A stretch of 64,000 bases of DNA from Streptomyces sp. NBC_01288. Its GTDB lineage: Bacteria > Actinomycetota > Actinomycetes > Streptomycetales > Streptomycetaceae. The DNA is taken from contig NZ_CP108427.1 of assembly GCF_035982055.1 (NCBI RefSeq), positions 620,001-684,000 on the forward strand, read 5' to 3'. Below the pieces are notes generated by a model. That model saw only the letters and a program-made list of their open reading frames with translations, was not told where the DNA came from and searched no databases. Shown piece after piece: positions 28,235 through 37,215 of this stretch (positions within the stretch are counted from its first letter, which is position 1; each line of letters starts with the position of its first letter). Both the position numbers and the translations under genes were made by a program.

Positions 28235-28256
28235 CCTCCCGCAACGCCGCGGGAGG
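28235..28256 (+). promoter_or_regulatory. Intercistronic hairpin before the secreted glycosidase
   Basis: CCTCCCGC and GCGGGAGG (8-bp arms, 6-nt loop) lie just upstream of the GGAGGA ribosome-binding site of the next gene. It may stabilise upstream mRNA or tune expression of the secreted enzyme. An equivalent hairpin occurs at the same place in module 2. Confidence 0.5.
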
Positions 28257-28268
28257 AGGAGGACAGCC

Positions 28269-30833
28269 ATGCCTCGAACACCCCGTAGATCCCGTTCCGT
28301 TCGCGCCCTCATGGGCGTGACCGTGGTGACCGCCGCCCTCCTGGGCACGGCCCTGACCGTCCCCGCCGCGCAGGCGGCCACCCCGACGCTGAGCGTCGAC
28401 CTCGGCACCACCACCGGCGCGGTCATGCACGGAGCCAACGGCGCCCTGTACGGCCTCAGCGACGACGGAGTCCCCGGCGACAACCTGGTAACTCCCCTGC
28501 ACATGACGTCGATTGCCCAGAAGGCACCCGACGGCACCCAGCACCCGAACGGTGACGCACTGGTCGTGCAGCCGGAGTTCGCCCGCGGTGGCGGCGGCGA
28601 CAACCTCATCTACATGCAGGACATCTACGCCTCGTGGCCGTACGAGAACCTCGGGCTGAGCGACTACCTCACCAAGGTCACCACGATGGTCACCAAGGTC
28701 GCGGCCCGCTCGGACGCGAGCACGTTCGTGTGGGTACCGTTCAACGAGCCGGACGGCAACTGGTACACCGGGCTCGGCAGTTCGACCACCGCCACGTACC
28801 AGAGCGCGCTCGCCAGCTTCGAGAGCGACTGGACGACGGTGTACAACAAGATCCGCTCGATCATCCCGAACGCGCGCATCGCCGGCCCGAACGAGACGCA
28901 CTACGACGCCCGTCTCATGGGCGACTTCTACCCGTGGGCCAAGGCCAACAACGTCCTGCCGGACATGACCACTTGGCACGAGCTGGACCCGACCTCCCTC
29001 TCCAACTTCGAGGGCAACCTCGCCGCCTACCGCACCATCGAGACCAACGCGGGCATCACCGCCCGCCCGGTCAACATCAATGAGTACGGCGACCGCCGCG
29101 ACCTCTCGGTGCCGGGTCAGATGGTCCAGTGGATGTCCATGTTCGAGCGGAACAAGGTCTACGCCGACCAGGCGTACTGGGACATCGCGGGGAACCTGGA
29201 CGGCAACGTCAGCCAGACCAACATCCCCAACGGCGACTGGTGGCTGCTGCGTTGGTACGCGGGCCTCACCGGCCAGACCACCAAGGTGACCCCGCCGCAG
29301 GCCAACGTCACCGACACGCTCCAGGGCATCGCGTCCCTCGACACCGGTCGCAAGCAGGCGCAGGTCCTCCTCGGCGGCGGCACCTCCGGTTCGGCGAACA
29401 CGGTCATCAAGAACATACCGTCGTCGTTCGGCAGCACCGTCAACGTCTCGGTGGAGCGCACCGCTTGGAGCGGTTACGAGGGTGCGGGCCCGGCGCCGAC
29501 GGTGCTCGCCCGCAGCACGTACACGGTCGCCTCCGACGGCAGCATCACCGTCCCGCTGGCCGGCCTCGACCCGATGTCGGCCTACCGCATCGTCGTCAAC
29601 CCGGCCGGCACCGGCACGCCCACCGCCGCGAGCACCCCGGCGACGGCGTCGTACGAGGCCGAGAGCGCGACCATCACCGACGGCACCGTCTACACCCAGG
29701 GCAGCGTCACCAACGCCTACGGGTACGCCACTTCGGGTACCAAGGACGTCGGCAGCCTCAACCAGTCGGACAGCAAGGTCGCCTTCACCGTCACCGCTCC
29801 CACCGCGGGCACGTACAACCTGAACGTCTTCTACGGCAACCAGTCCGGCGGCCCGGCGACCCAGACCCTCACGGTCGACGGCGGCTCCTCCCAGACGGTC
29901 ACCTACACGCCGACGCTGAACTGGACCTACCGCTCCACGGCGAGCGCCTCCGTGTCCCTGACGGCGGGCACGCACACGATCACTCTGGCCAAGGGCACGA
30001 ACGAGGTCACCCTCGACAAGATCGACCTCACCCCGGCCTCCAGCGCGGACACTTCCTACCCGGCCACGTACGCGGACATCACCGGTTCGCCGACGTACAA
30101 CTACACCGCGTCCGGTACGACGGGTGCCGGTGCGCTGGCCCTGACCTCGGGCACCTCGGCCGCCTTCGACGTCTACGCGCCGACCGACGGCTACTACACC
30201 GTGCACACCGACTACTCCTCCAACGGGTCCGGCACCCTCACCCTGGACGGCGCGACCGCCGTCACGCTGGCCTCCACGAGCGGCACGCTGACCGACAAGA
30301 GTTCGCGGCTGTACCTGTCGGCGGGCAACAACCGCATCACGGCGGCCACTTCGGGCTCCACCACGCTGACCGTGCGCGATCTGCGCGTGGCGGCGAGCGG
30401 TGACACCACGGGCGTCTCCGCCTACGAGGCCGAGAGCGCGACCCTCGCGGGAACCGCCGCCGCCACCTCGGACAGCTGGGCCTCGGGCGGCAAGTACGTC
30501 GGCTACGTCGGCAACGGCTCGGCCAACACGCTCACCTTCCAGGTGACCGCGGCCAGCGCCGGGCGGTACGTCATGAACGTCCGCTACGCCAACGACCAGG
30601 TCTCCGGCTCCGGGAACTACAACACCAACGTCGTCTCCCGGGCAGCCCAGATCTCCGTCAACGGCGGTACCGCGCAGACCGTCATGTTCCGCAACAACTA
30701 CAGCTGGTCCAGCTACTGGGACCTGCCCGTCCCGGTGACCCTCACGGCCGGCACCAACACGATCAGCTTCGCCAACGCGAGCGCCTACGCACCCAACATC
30801 GACCGCATCACGGTCGCGCCGGTCTCCGGCTGA
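28269..30833 (+). CDS. Secreted GH39-like glycosidase with CBM35-like modules
   Basis: 854 residues with a signal peptide ending near AAQAATP (residue 36). The catalytic (beta/alpha)8-type domain (about 40-390) has a clan-A acid/base motif VPFNEPDG (Glu160) and a nucleophile motif VNINEYG (Glu272). Three beta-sandwich modules follow: a CBM35/CBM6-like one starting SYEAESATI (about 460-592), a middle one (about 598-715) and a second CBM35-like one starting AYEAESATL. The best functional parallel known to me is the bifidobacterial GH39 arabinofuranosidase that releases alpha-Gal-(1,3)-Ara from gum arabic; that link is inference, supported by the neighbouring alpha-galactosidase, importer and arabinose genes. 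Confidence 0.72.
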   Translation: MPRTPRRSRSVRALMGVTVVTAALLGTALTVPAAQAATPTLSVDLGTTTGAVMHGANGALYGLSDDGVPGDNLVTPLHMTSIAQKAPDGTQHPNGDALVVQPEFARGGGGDNLIYMQDIYASWPYENLGLSDYLTKVTTMVTKVAARSDASTFVWVPFNEPDGNWYTGLGSSTTATYQSALASFESDWTTVYNKIRSIIPNARIAGPNETHYDARLMGDFYPWAKANNVLPDMTTWHELDPTSLSNFEGNLAAYRTIETNAGITARPVNINEYGDRRDLSVPGQMVQWMSMFERNKVYADQAYWDIAGNLDGNVSQTNIPNGDWWLLRWYAGLTGQTTKVTPPQANVTDTLQGIASLDTGRKQAQVLLGGGTSGSANTVIKNIPSSFGSTVNVSVERTAWSGYEGAGPAPTVLARSTYTVASDGSITVPLAGLDPMSAYRIVVNPAGTGTPTAASTPATASYEAESATITDGTVYTQGSVTNAYGYATSGTKDVGSLNQSDSKVAFTVTAPTAGTYNLNVFYGNQSGGPATQTLTVDGGSSQTVTYTPTLNWTYRSTASASVSLTAGTHTITLAKGTNEVTLDKIDLTPASSADTSYPATYADITGSPTYNYTASGTTGAGALALTSGTSAAFDVYAPTDGYYTVHTDYSSNGSGTLTLDGATAVTLASTSGTLTDKSSRLYLSAGNNRITAATSGSTTLTVRDLRVAASGDTTGVSAYEAESATLAGTAAATSDSWASGGKYVGYVGNGSANTLTFQVTAASAGRYVMNVRYANDQVSGSGNYNTNVVSRAAQISVNGGTAQTVMFRNNYSWSSYWDLPVPVTLTAGTNTISFANASAYAPNIDRITVAPVSG

Positions 30834-30843
30834 CCGCCGACTC

Positions 30844-30880
30844 CGGTCGGGGCCCGGGCACTTGTGCCGGGCCCCGGCCG
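30844..30880 (+). terminator. Strong GC hairpin after the secreted glycosidase
   Basis: A stem of about 17 pairs, from CGGTCGGGGCCCGG to CCGGGCCCCGGCCG with one bulged G, and a tiny loop around CACTTGTG starts 11 bp past the stop. It separates the importer/enzyme operon from the ara genes. Confidence 0.75.
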
Positions 30881-30914
30881 GGGGTTCCATCCCAGAGATT
30901 CATTCTCCACTACA

Positions 30915-30928
30915 TTCGACATGTCGAA
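30915..30928. promoter_or_regulatory. Perfect 14-bp palindrome upstream of araB
   Basis: TTCGACATGTCGAA lies 35 bp before the araB start, followed by the AT-rich stretch TGAAATATAGAAC. It is a likely operator for the ara genes. It does not resemble the lac-like operators of module 1, so a different regulator is probably used. Confidence 0.65.
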
Positions 30929-30962
30929 CAATGACTGAAATATAGAACAGAAGGGCGGCCCG

Positions 30963-32645
30963 GTGGTGAACGCCGAGAACAGCGAACACACCCATCCCGA
31001 CACCTACGTCATCGGAGTCGACTACGGGACGCTGTCCGGGCGGGCCGTGGTGGTCCGTGTCGCCGACGGCGCCGAACTGGCCGTCGCCGAGCACCCGTAC
31101 ACCCACGCCGTCCTCGACCGGACCCTCCCCGACGGCACCCCGCTGCCGCCCGACTGGGCGCTCCAGGTGCCCTCGGACTACATCGACGTCCTGCGCATCG
31201 CCGTACCCGAGGCACTGGCCCGTTCCGGCGTGCGCCCGGACCAAGTCGTCGGTATCGGCACGGACTTCACCGCGTGCACGGTCCTCCCGGTCCTCGCCGA
31301 CGGCACGCCCCTGTGCGAACTCCCCGACCTCACCGGCCGCCCGCACGCCTACGTCAAACTCTGGCGCCACCACGCCGCACAGGCCCAGGCCGACCGCATC
31401 ACCGCCCTGGCCGCCGCCCGCAAGGAGCCCTGGCTCCAGCGGTACGGCGGGAAGATCTCCTCGGAGTGGGAGTTCGCCAAGGCGCTGCAACTGCTCGAAG
31501 AGGACCCCGAGCTCTACGAATTGACCGACCGCTGGATCGAGGCCGCCGACTGGATCGTCTGGCGGCTCAGCGGCACTTACGTCCGCAACGCGTGCACCGC
31601 CGGGTACAAGGGCCAGCTCCAGGACGGCAGTTACCCCTCCTCCGAGTACCTGGCCGCGCTCAACCCCGCCTTCGCCGGTTTCGTGATCGACAAGCTGGAC
31701 CAGCCGATCGGCCAACTCGGCGACCGCGCCGGTGGGTTGACCGCGGAGGCGGCCGCGTGGACGGGCCTGCCCGAGGGCATCGCCGTGTGCGTCGGAAACG
31801 TCGACGCCCATGTCACCGCCCCCGCGGCCACCGCCGTCGAACCCGGCCGGATGGTCGCCATCATGGGCACCTCCACCTGCCATGTGATGAGCAGCGACCA
31901 GTGGGCCGAAGTGCCGGGCATGTGCGGGGTGGTCGAGGGCGGCATCCTGCCTGGGCTCTGGGGCTACGAAGCCGGACAGAGCGGCGTCGGCGACATCTTC
32001 GGCTGGTTCGTGCGCACCGGGTTCCCGGCGTCGTACGCCGAGGAGGCCGCCGCGCTCGGCCGCGACCCGCACGAGCACCTCACCGCACTGGCCGCCGAAC
32101 AGCGGGTGGGCCAGCACGGGTTGATCGCTCTGGACTGGCAGAGCGGCAACCGGAGCGTGCTCGTCGACCACGACCTGAGCGGTGTCCTGGTCGGGCTGAC
32201 TCTCTCCACACGCCCCGAGGAGATCTACCGGGCTCTGCTGGAGGCGACCGCCTTCGGCACCCGCACCATCATCGAGGCGTTTGAGACGTCCGGCGTGCCG
32301 GTGCGCGAACTGATCGTCGCGGGCGGCCTGATGAAGAACCCGCTGCTGATGCAGATCTACGCCGACGTCACCCGCCTCCCCCTCGGTGTCATCGACTCGA
32401 CGCAGGGCCCCGCACTGGGCTCGGCGATGCACGCGGCGGTCGCGGCCGGCGTGTACCCCGACATCCGGGCCGCCGCCCACGCGATGGCCAAGGCCCGCCC
32501 GGCCGTGTACCAGCCGGACCCCGAGCGGGCCGCCGCGTACGACCGCCTCTACGCCGAATACCGGCTCCTGCACGACTACTTCGGCCGCGGCGCCAACGAG
32601 GTCATGCACCGGCTGCGCCACCTCCGCGCCGAGGCCTCCGCCTGA
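30963..32645 (+). CDS. araB: L-ribulokinase
   Basis: 560 residues of the FGGY carbohydrate kinase family, at the usual ribulokinase length. N-terminal phosphate motif [16 protein letters not shown] and the ribulokinase-type [15 protein letters not shown] are present, with the C-terminal ATP region [19 protein letters not shown]. It phosphorylates L-ribulose to L-ribulose 5-phosphate. GTG 30963 has GAAGGG upstream; GTG 30966 is equally possible. It is first in an araB-araA-araD operon, in pathway order except that the isomerase comes second. Confidence 0.95.
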   Translation: MVNAENSEHTHPDTYVIGVDYGTLSGRAVVVRVADGAELAVAEHPYTHAVLDRTLPDGTPLPPDWALQVPSDYIDVLRIAVPEALARSGVRPDQVVGIGTDFTACTVLPVLADGTPLCELPDLTGRPHAYVKLWRHHAAQAQADRITALAAARKEPWLQRYGGKISSEWEFAKALQLLEEDPELYELTDRWIEAADWIVWRLSGTYVRNACTAGYKGQLQDGSYPSSEYLAALNPAFAGFVIDKLDQPIGQLGDRAGGLTAEAAAWTGLPEGIAVCVGNVDAHVTAPAATAVEPGRMVAIMGTSTCHVMSSDQWAEVPGMCGVVEGGILPGLWGYEAGQSGVGDIFGWFVRTGFPASYAEEAAALGRDPHEHLTALAAEQRVGQHGLIALDWQSGNRSVLVDHDLSGVLVGLTLSTRPEEIYRALLEATAFGTRTIIEAFETSGVPVRELIVAGGLMKNPLLMQIYADVTRLPLGVIDSTQGPALGSAMHAAVAAGVYPDIRAAAHAMAKARPAVYQPDPERAAAYDRLYAEYRLLHDYFGRGANEVMHRLRHLRAEASA

Positions 32646-32695
32646 GCGGCACACCTCCCCCGCTCGGTGGTCAACTCCCTTTGAAAGGCACCCTC

Positions 32696-34213
32696 ATGGA
32701 CAGCAACGCCACGCCCTACCCCGACCAGGAGATCTGGTTTCTCACCGGCAGCCAGGGCCTGTACGGCGACGACATCCTGCACCAGGTCGCCGAACAGTCC
32801 CGGAGCATCGCCGAGATCCTCGGCGGCCCGGGAAAGATCCCGGTCAGGATCGTGTGGAAGCCGGTCCTCACCGACGCCGACGCGATCCGCCGGCTGTGCC
32901 AGGAGGCGAGCGCCTCCGACACCTGTGTGGGCGTGATCGTGTGGATGCACACGTTCTCGCCGGCCAAGATGTGGATCGCCGGACTCAGCGCCCTGGACCG
33001 GCCGTTGCTGCATCTGCACACCCAGTACAACCTGTCGCTGCCGTGGCCCAGCATCGACATGGACTTCATGAACCTCAACCAAGCGGCCCACGGCGACCGG
33101 GAGTTCGGGCACATCGAGTCCCGGCTCGGCATCGACCGCAAGATCGTCGCCGGTCACGCCACCGACCAGAGGGTCGTGCGGCGCGTAGCGGCCTGGGCCC
33201 GTGCCGCCGTCGGCCGACACGCCTCACGCACCCTGAAGCTGGCCCGCTTCGGCGACAACATGCGCGATGTCGCCGTGACCGAGGGCGACAAGGTGGAGGC
33301 CCAACTGCGGTTCGGCTACTCGGTGAACACGTACGCGGTCAACGACCTGGTGGCCGTCGTGGACGAGGTCGAGGACAAGGAGGCCGCCGAACTCGCCGCC
33401 GAGTACGTCGAGTTGTACGACGTGGTCCCGGCGCTGCGCCCCGGCGGCATCCGCCACGACTCCCTCCTCTACGCGGCCCGCCAGGAGATCGGCCTGCGCA
33501 CCTTCCTCACCGAGGGCGGCTTCACCGCGTTCACCACCAACTTCGAAGACCTGGGCGGGCTGCGCCAGTTGCCCGGTCTCGCCGTCCAGCGCCTGATGGC
33601 CGACGGCTACGGCTTCGGTGGCGAGGGCGACTGGAAGACCTCGGCGCTGCTGCGCACGATGAAGGTCATGGGCGCGGGCCGGCCCGGCGGCACCAGCTTC
33701 ATGGAGGACTACACCTACCACCTGGGCCCGGGCACCCCGCGCATCCTGGGCGCCCACATGCTGGAGGTCTGCCCCTCGGTGACCGCCGACCGCCCCAGCT
33801 GCGAGATCCACCCCCTGTCCATCGGCGGCCGTGAGGACCCGGTCCGCCTCGTCTTCAACGCGGCCCCCGGCCCCGCAGTGGTCGTCGGCCTCTCCGACCT
33901 GGGCGACCGCTTCCGGCTGACCGCGAACACGGTCGACGTGGTCACCCCGAGCGAGCCCCTGCGCCGCCTGCCGGTGGCCCGGGCCGTGTGGAAGCCGCGT
34001 CCCTCGCTCGCGGAGTCCGCCGAGAGTTGGCTGCTGGCCGGCGCCCCGCACCACACCGTGCTCAGCTCGGCCGTCGACACCGAGACGCTGACGGACTACG
34101 CGGCCATGGCCGGCGTGGAGCTGCTGACCATCGACGAGACCACCAGCACCGGGCAGTTCACCAAGGAGATCCGCTGGAACGCCGCCTATCACCGGCTCGC
34201 CCAGGCCCTGTGA
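32696..34213 (+). CDS. araA: L-arabinose isomerase
   Basis: 505 residues, against about 500 for E. coli AraA, with clear full-length similarity ([20 protein letters not shown], then [19 protein letters not shown]). The metal-site glutamates fall in [13 protein letters not shown] and [10 protein letters not shown], with histidines in the latter and in PHHTVLSS. It converts L-arabinose to L-ribulose in the cytoplasm. ATG 32696 has GAAAGG eight bases upstream. It lies between araB (51 bp) and araD (38 bp). Confidence 0.97.
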   Translation: MDSNATPYPDQEIWFLTGSQGLYGDDILHQVAEQSRSIAEILGGPGKIPVRIVWKPVLTDADAIRRLCQEASASDTCVGVIVWMHTFSPAKMWIAGLSALDRPLLHLHTQYNLSLPWPSIDMDFMNLNQAAHGDREFGHIESRLGIDRKIVAGHATDQRVVRRVAAWARAAVGRHASRTLKLARFGDNMRDVAVTEGDKVEAQLRFGYSVNTYAVNDLVAVVDEVEDKEAAELAAEYVELYDVVPALRPGGIRHDSLLYAARQEIGLRTFLTEGGFTAFTTNFEDLGGLRQLPGLAVQRLMADGYGFGGEGDWKTSALLRTMKVMGAGRPGGTSFMEDYTYHLGPGTPRILGAHMLEVCPSVTADRPSCEIHPLSIGGREDPVRLVFNAAPGPAVVVGLSDLGDRFRLTANTVDVVTPSEPLRRLPVARAVWKPRPSLAESAESWLLAGAPHHTVLSSAVDTETLTDYAAMAGVELLTIDETTSTGQFTKEIRWNAAYHRLAQAL

Positions 34214-34250
34214 CACCCGTGATCCTGATCGATCTGCAAGGAGAACACCG

Positions 34251-34976
34251 ATGACCGCGCGAGTGCGTGACGGCCTGCGGCAAGAGGTACTGGACGCCAA
34301 TCTGACCATCCCCCAGGTCGGTCTGGCGACGCTGACCTGGGGCAATGTGAGCGGCGTCGACCGCGAGGCGGGGGTCTTCGTCATCAAGCCCTCGGGGGTG
34401 CCCTACGAGGACCTCGTCCTCGACGATCTGGTGACCGTCCGGCTGTCCGACGGCAAGGTGGTCGACGGCGACCTCCGCCCCTCCACCGACACCGAGACGC
34501 ACCGCTGCCTCTACCTCGCGTTCCCGTCCATCGGCGGTGTCACCCACACCCACTCCCCTCACGCGGTGGCCTTCGCGCAGGCCCGCCGTGACATACCGGT
34601 GCTGGGCACCACCCACGCCGACACCTTCAACGGGCCCGTCCCGTGCACCCCGGACCTCACGGCCGACCAGTGCGCGAAGGACTACGAGTACAACACCGGA
34701 CGGGTGATCGTCGACATGCTGAAGGGCGACGACCAACGGGCGACCGAGGTCCCGGCCGCCCTCGTCGCCAACCACGGGCCCTTCACCTGGGGCGCGACCG
34801 CCCGCAAGTCCCTGGAACACGCGATCATCTGCGAGGCCGTAGCCGAAATGGCCATCAACACCCTGGCCCTGTCCCCGACGGCCCCGCCGCCCCCGCATCT
34901 GCTGGCCCGGCACTACACCCGCAAACACGGCCCCGACGCCTACTACGGCAACCCGGCCCCCGCTCCCGCCGTCTGA
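34251..34976 (+). CDS. araD: L-ribulose-5-phosphate 4-epimerase
   Basis: 241 residues of the class II aldolase/epimerase fold. The zinc histidines fall in HTHSPHAVAFA and the second metal region in LGTTHADTF; the phosphate-binding start WGNVSGVDREAG is also present. The product, D-xylulose 5-phosphate, enters the pentose phosphate pathway. AAGGAG lies nine bases before the ATG. With araB and araA it completes bacterial L-arabinose catabolism, the endpoint for sugars from both glycosidase modules. Confidence 0.95.
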   Translation: MTARVRDGLRQEVLDANLTIPQVGLATLTWGNVSGVDREAGVFVIKPSGVPYEDLVLDDLVTVRLSDGKVVDGDLRPSTDTETHRCLYLAFPSIGGVTHTHSPHAVAFAQARRDIPVLGTTHADTFNGPVPCTPDLTADQCAKDYEYNTGRVIVDMLKGDDQRATEVPAALVANHGPFTWGATARKSLEHAIICEAVAEMAINTLALSPTAPPPPHLLARHYTRKHGPDAYYGNPAPAPAV

Positions 34977-34982
34977 CCGGAT

Positions 34983-35040
34983 GCCACAGCCACCCTGGTC
35001 GCTCAGGGCGCGACGGTCGGTCCGTCCGGGTGGCTGTGGC
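34983..35040. terminator. Long-range inverted repeat at the araD/prcB convergence
   Basis: GCCACAGCCACCC (34983-34995) and GGGTGGCTGTGGC (35028-35040) are perfect 13-bp arms around a 32-nt loop. One arm lies in the 26-bp gap after araD and the other inside the last codons of the convergent prcB gene. A bidirectional terminator is likely, though the loop is long. Confidence 0.55.
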
Positions 35041-35857
35041 GTTGCTCGACCATCTCGCGGGTCAGGGCCTCGGTCTCCGGCTCGGGCAGCCGCTCGAAAC
35101 CGTCCTCGGTGAGGACCGAGACGACGGGGAAGATACGGCGGTTGATGTCCGGGCCGCCGGTGGCCGAGTCGTCGTCGGCCGCGTCGTACAGGGCCTGAAG
35201 TGCGGCAAGGGCCGCGTCGCGCCGGGACATGCCCTTGTGGAACAGCTTCTTGAGAGAGCCTCTGGCGTACGGGGAGCCGGAGCCCTCGGCGTGGAAGTCC
35301 GACTTCTCGTAGGTGCCGCCGACGACGTCGAAGGTGAAGATACGGCCCTTGGCGCCTTCGGGGGCGGCGGGGTCGTAGCCGACGAGCAGCGGTACGACGG
35401 CGAGGCCCTGCATGGCCTGGCCGAGGTTCTGGCGGAGCAGTCCCGCGAGGCGGGTGGCCTTCGCGTTGAGGGTCATCGGGGTGCCCTCGATCTTCTCGAA
35501 GTGCGTCAGCTCGACCTGGTACAGCTTCACCATGTCGACGGCGAGCCCGACCGTGCCGGCGAAGGCGACCGCGGTGTAGTCGTCCGCGGGGTGCACCTTC
35601 TCCAGGTCGCGTTGCGCGATGACGTTGCCCATGGTGGCCCTGCGGTCGCCTGCGATCAGCACGCCGTCTCGGTAGGAGAGGGCCAACACCGTGGTGCCGT
35701 GCGGGAATTGATCGGCGCCGACGCGGACGCCTTCCGGTAGGGGACGGCGGGTCGGCAGCAGTGCGGGCCGGTGTGCCGCGAGGAACTCGGTGAAGGATGA
35801 GGTCCCGGGAGTGAAGAACTCGTCAGCCAACCGGCCACTCGTCTCAGACTCAGCCAT
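35003..35857 (-). CDS. Proteasome beta subunit (stand-alone copy)
   Basis: 284 residues. A propeptide of 54 residues ends in HG, followed by the N-terminal nucleophile Thr55 (HGTTVLALSY). The lysine-equivalent region AGDRRATMGN and the C-terminal GSGSPYARGSLKKL and DAADDDSATGGPD motifs are typical of actinobacterial PrcB. It differs clearly from the highly conserved streptomycete PrcB as I remember it, and no prcA, pup or ARC gene is next to it. It may be a second, alternative beta subunit. Activity looks possible because the catalytic residues are kept. Confidence 0.88.
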   Translation of the reverse strand: MAESETSGRLADEFFTPGTSSFTEFLAAHRPALLPTRRPLPEGVRVGADQFPHGTTVLALSYRDGVLIAGDRRATMGNVIAQRDLEKVHPADDYTAVAFAGTVGLAVDMVKLYQVELTHFEKIEGTPMTLNAKATRLAGLLRQNLGQAMQGLAVVPLLVGYDPAAPEGAKGRIFTFDVVGGTYEKSDFHAEGSGSPYARGSLKKLFHKGMSRRDAALAALQALYDAADDDSATGGPDINRRIFPVVSVLTEDGFERLPEPETEALTREMVEQRHSHPDGPTVAP

Positions 35858-35929
35858 ACAACTCCCCCTCGCGCGCTGCCGGATACCGCAGTCCTACCTG
35901 AACCGGCCGGGCGGGAAACGCGGTTGAGG

Positions 35930-36892
35930 TCAGAGTGCCTTGCGCCGGACCAGCACCCCGAGGACCAACAGGCCCGGGATCAGCGGCAGCCACACGGTGA
36001 GCAGCCGGTAGCCGAGGACGACGGAAGCGGCGGCCGACGCCGTGATCCCCGAAGCGGTGAGCGCGAACACCAGCGCGGCGTCGAGGGATCCGATGCCGCC
36101 CGGTGTCGGCAGCAGCGCGGCGGCACTGCTTGCCGCGAGATACAGGAGCGCGACCCGGGCCGGGGACAAGGGCAGTTCGACGGCCTGGGTGACACAGATC
36201 AGCACCAGACAGTTCAGCGCGGCGAAGGCCAGCGAGCCGCCCCACAGGGCAGCCGCCCGGTGCGGCCGGACGTGCACGGCCCGGATGTCGGTCAGCACCG
36301 TGCCGAGGGCGCGCCGACACCGGGGCCACAACGGGCAGTTGAGCAACACGGCGACGAGCACGACGACCGCGAGGACGACGCCCACCACGCCCACGGAGAT
36401 GTCAGGGACGCGCAGCACACCCGGGCAGACCGCGGCGAGAACGCCGATGAGCACGATCCGGACGGCCACACCGGCGGTCGCCTTCACGGCGAGAGCACTC
36501 GCCGAGCGGCCGACCGGCAGCCCGCAGCGCATCAGGAACCGCAGATTGACGGCACCGGCGCCGAGCCCGGCGGGCAGCACATGATTGGCGGCGGACGCGG
36601 CGAGCTGCGAGGCCACCAGCCTTTTCCCGGGCAGCCGTTGGGGCACGGCACCCTGCTGAGCGACCGCCGAGGACACCCACGTCCCGAGCGCGGCCGTCGC
36701 GGCCACCAACATCCACCCCTGGTCGGCGGCGGCCAGCCGCCCGGCCCCGCTCGCGAGCACGGGCCAGTGCCGCCGCACCATACAGACGACCGCGACCAGG
36801 ACAGCGAGGGTCAACGCGGTCTGCCAGTAGGCGCGTCGGCGGCGGGTGGGTGTGGGAGTCGTCGTCGGAGTGGGGGCGGGCGGTGCCGTCAT
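35930..36892 (-). CDS. Lysylphosphatidylglycerol-synthase-TM/UPF0104-type membrane protein
   Basis: 320 residues with about eight membrane segments. The fold is that of the flippase-like domain of MprF and related UPF0104 proteins (AASAANHVLPAGLGAGAVNL and TPGGIGSLDAALV are characteristic). No catalytic synthase domain is attached, so a lipid flippase or membrane-lipid role is the best guess. ATG 36892 overlaps the stop of the repeat ORF upstream (ATGA), so it is translated as part of a three-gene chain with the glycosyltransferase-like gene. Confidence 0.82.
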   Translation of the reverse strand: MTAPPAPTPTTTPTPTRRRRAYWQTALTLAVLVAVVCMVRRHWPVLASGAGRLAAADQGWMLVAATAALGTWVSSAVAQQGAVPQRLPGKRLVASQLAASAANHVLPAGLGAGAVNLRFLMRCGLPVGRSASALAVKATAGVAVRIVLIGVLAAVCPGVLRVPDISVGVVGVVLAVVVLVAVLLNCPLWPRCRRALGTVLTDIRAVHVRPHRAAALWGGSLAFAALNCLVLICVTQAVELPLSPARVALLYLAASSAAALLPTPGGIGSLDAALVFALTASGITASAAASVVLGYRLLTVWLPLIPGLLVLGVLVRRKAL

Positions 36893-37215
36893 GCGCCGCC
36901 GCCATCCACCGGGGCCGGGGCGACGCCGAGACCGAGCGCGCCGTAGCGACAGACATGCCCGCGCGTCGTCTTCGGGAGAGAGGCGGACCCTGCCGTCACG
37001 CCCCTCCGGCCCGTCCCCGGCTCCGGGACGACACGGAAACCGAGCGCGCCGTAGCAGCAGACTTGCCCGCGCATCGTCGTCGGGTCAGAAGCAGACCCTT
37101 CCGCCGTGCCCCTCCAACCCGTCCCCGGCAACGGGACGACACGGAGGTCGAGCGCGCCACAGTGCAAGACCCGCCCGCGCATCGCCGTCGGGACAGAGGC
37201 GAACCGTGCCGTCAT
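36889..37215 (-). CDS. ORF of three 36-residue repeats, coupled on both sides
   Basis: 108 residues made of three direct repeats of 36; corresponding pieces read GRVLHCGALDLRVVPLPGTG, GQVCCYGALGFRVVPEPGTG and GHVCRYGALGLGVAPAPVDG. The ATG overlaps the stop of the gene before it and its stop overlaps the ATG of the gene after it, both as ATGA. That arrangement supports translation, although the product matches nothing I know. It could instead be a repeat insertion that happens to keep the frames and so preserve translational coupling. Confidence 0.5.
   Translation of the reverse strand: MTARFASVPTAMRGRVLHCGALDLRVVPLPGTGWRGTAEGSASDPTTMRGQVCCYGALGFRVVPEPGTGRRGVTAGSASLPKTTRGHVCRYGALGLGVAPAPVDGGGA
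36893..37215. repeat. 108-bp tandem repeat, three copies
   Basis: Equivalent points (ACCGAGCGCG at 36931, again at 37039, and GTCGAGCGCG at 37147) are spaced exactly 108 bp apart. The copies are roughly 75-80 percent alike by eye. The repeat fills the whole space between the membrane glycosyltransferase-like gene and the flippase-like gene. Confidence 0.85.

Noticed and set aside
28089..30890. 933-codon open frame on the minus strand opposite the secreted glycosidase
   Set aside because: Antisense shadow; no motif, whereas the plus-strand gene has a signal peptide and catalytic residues.
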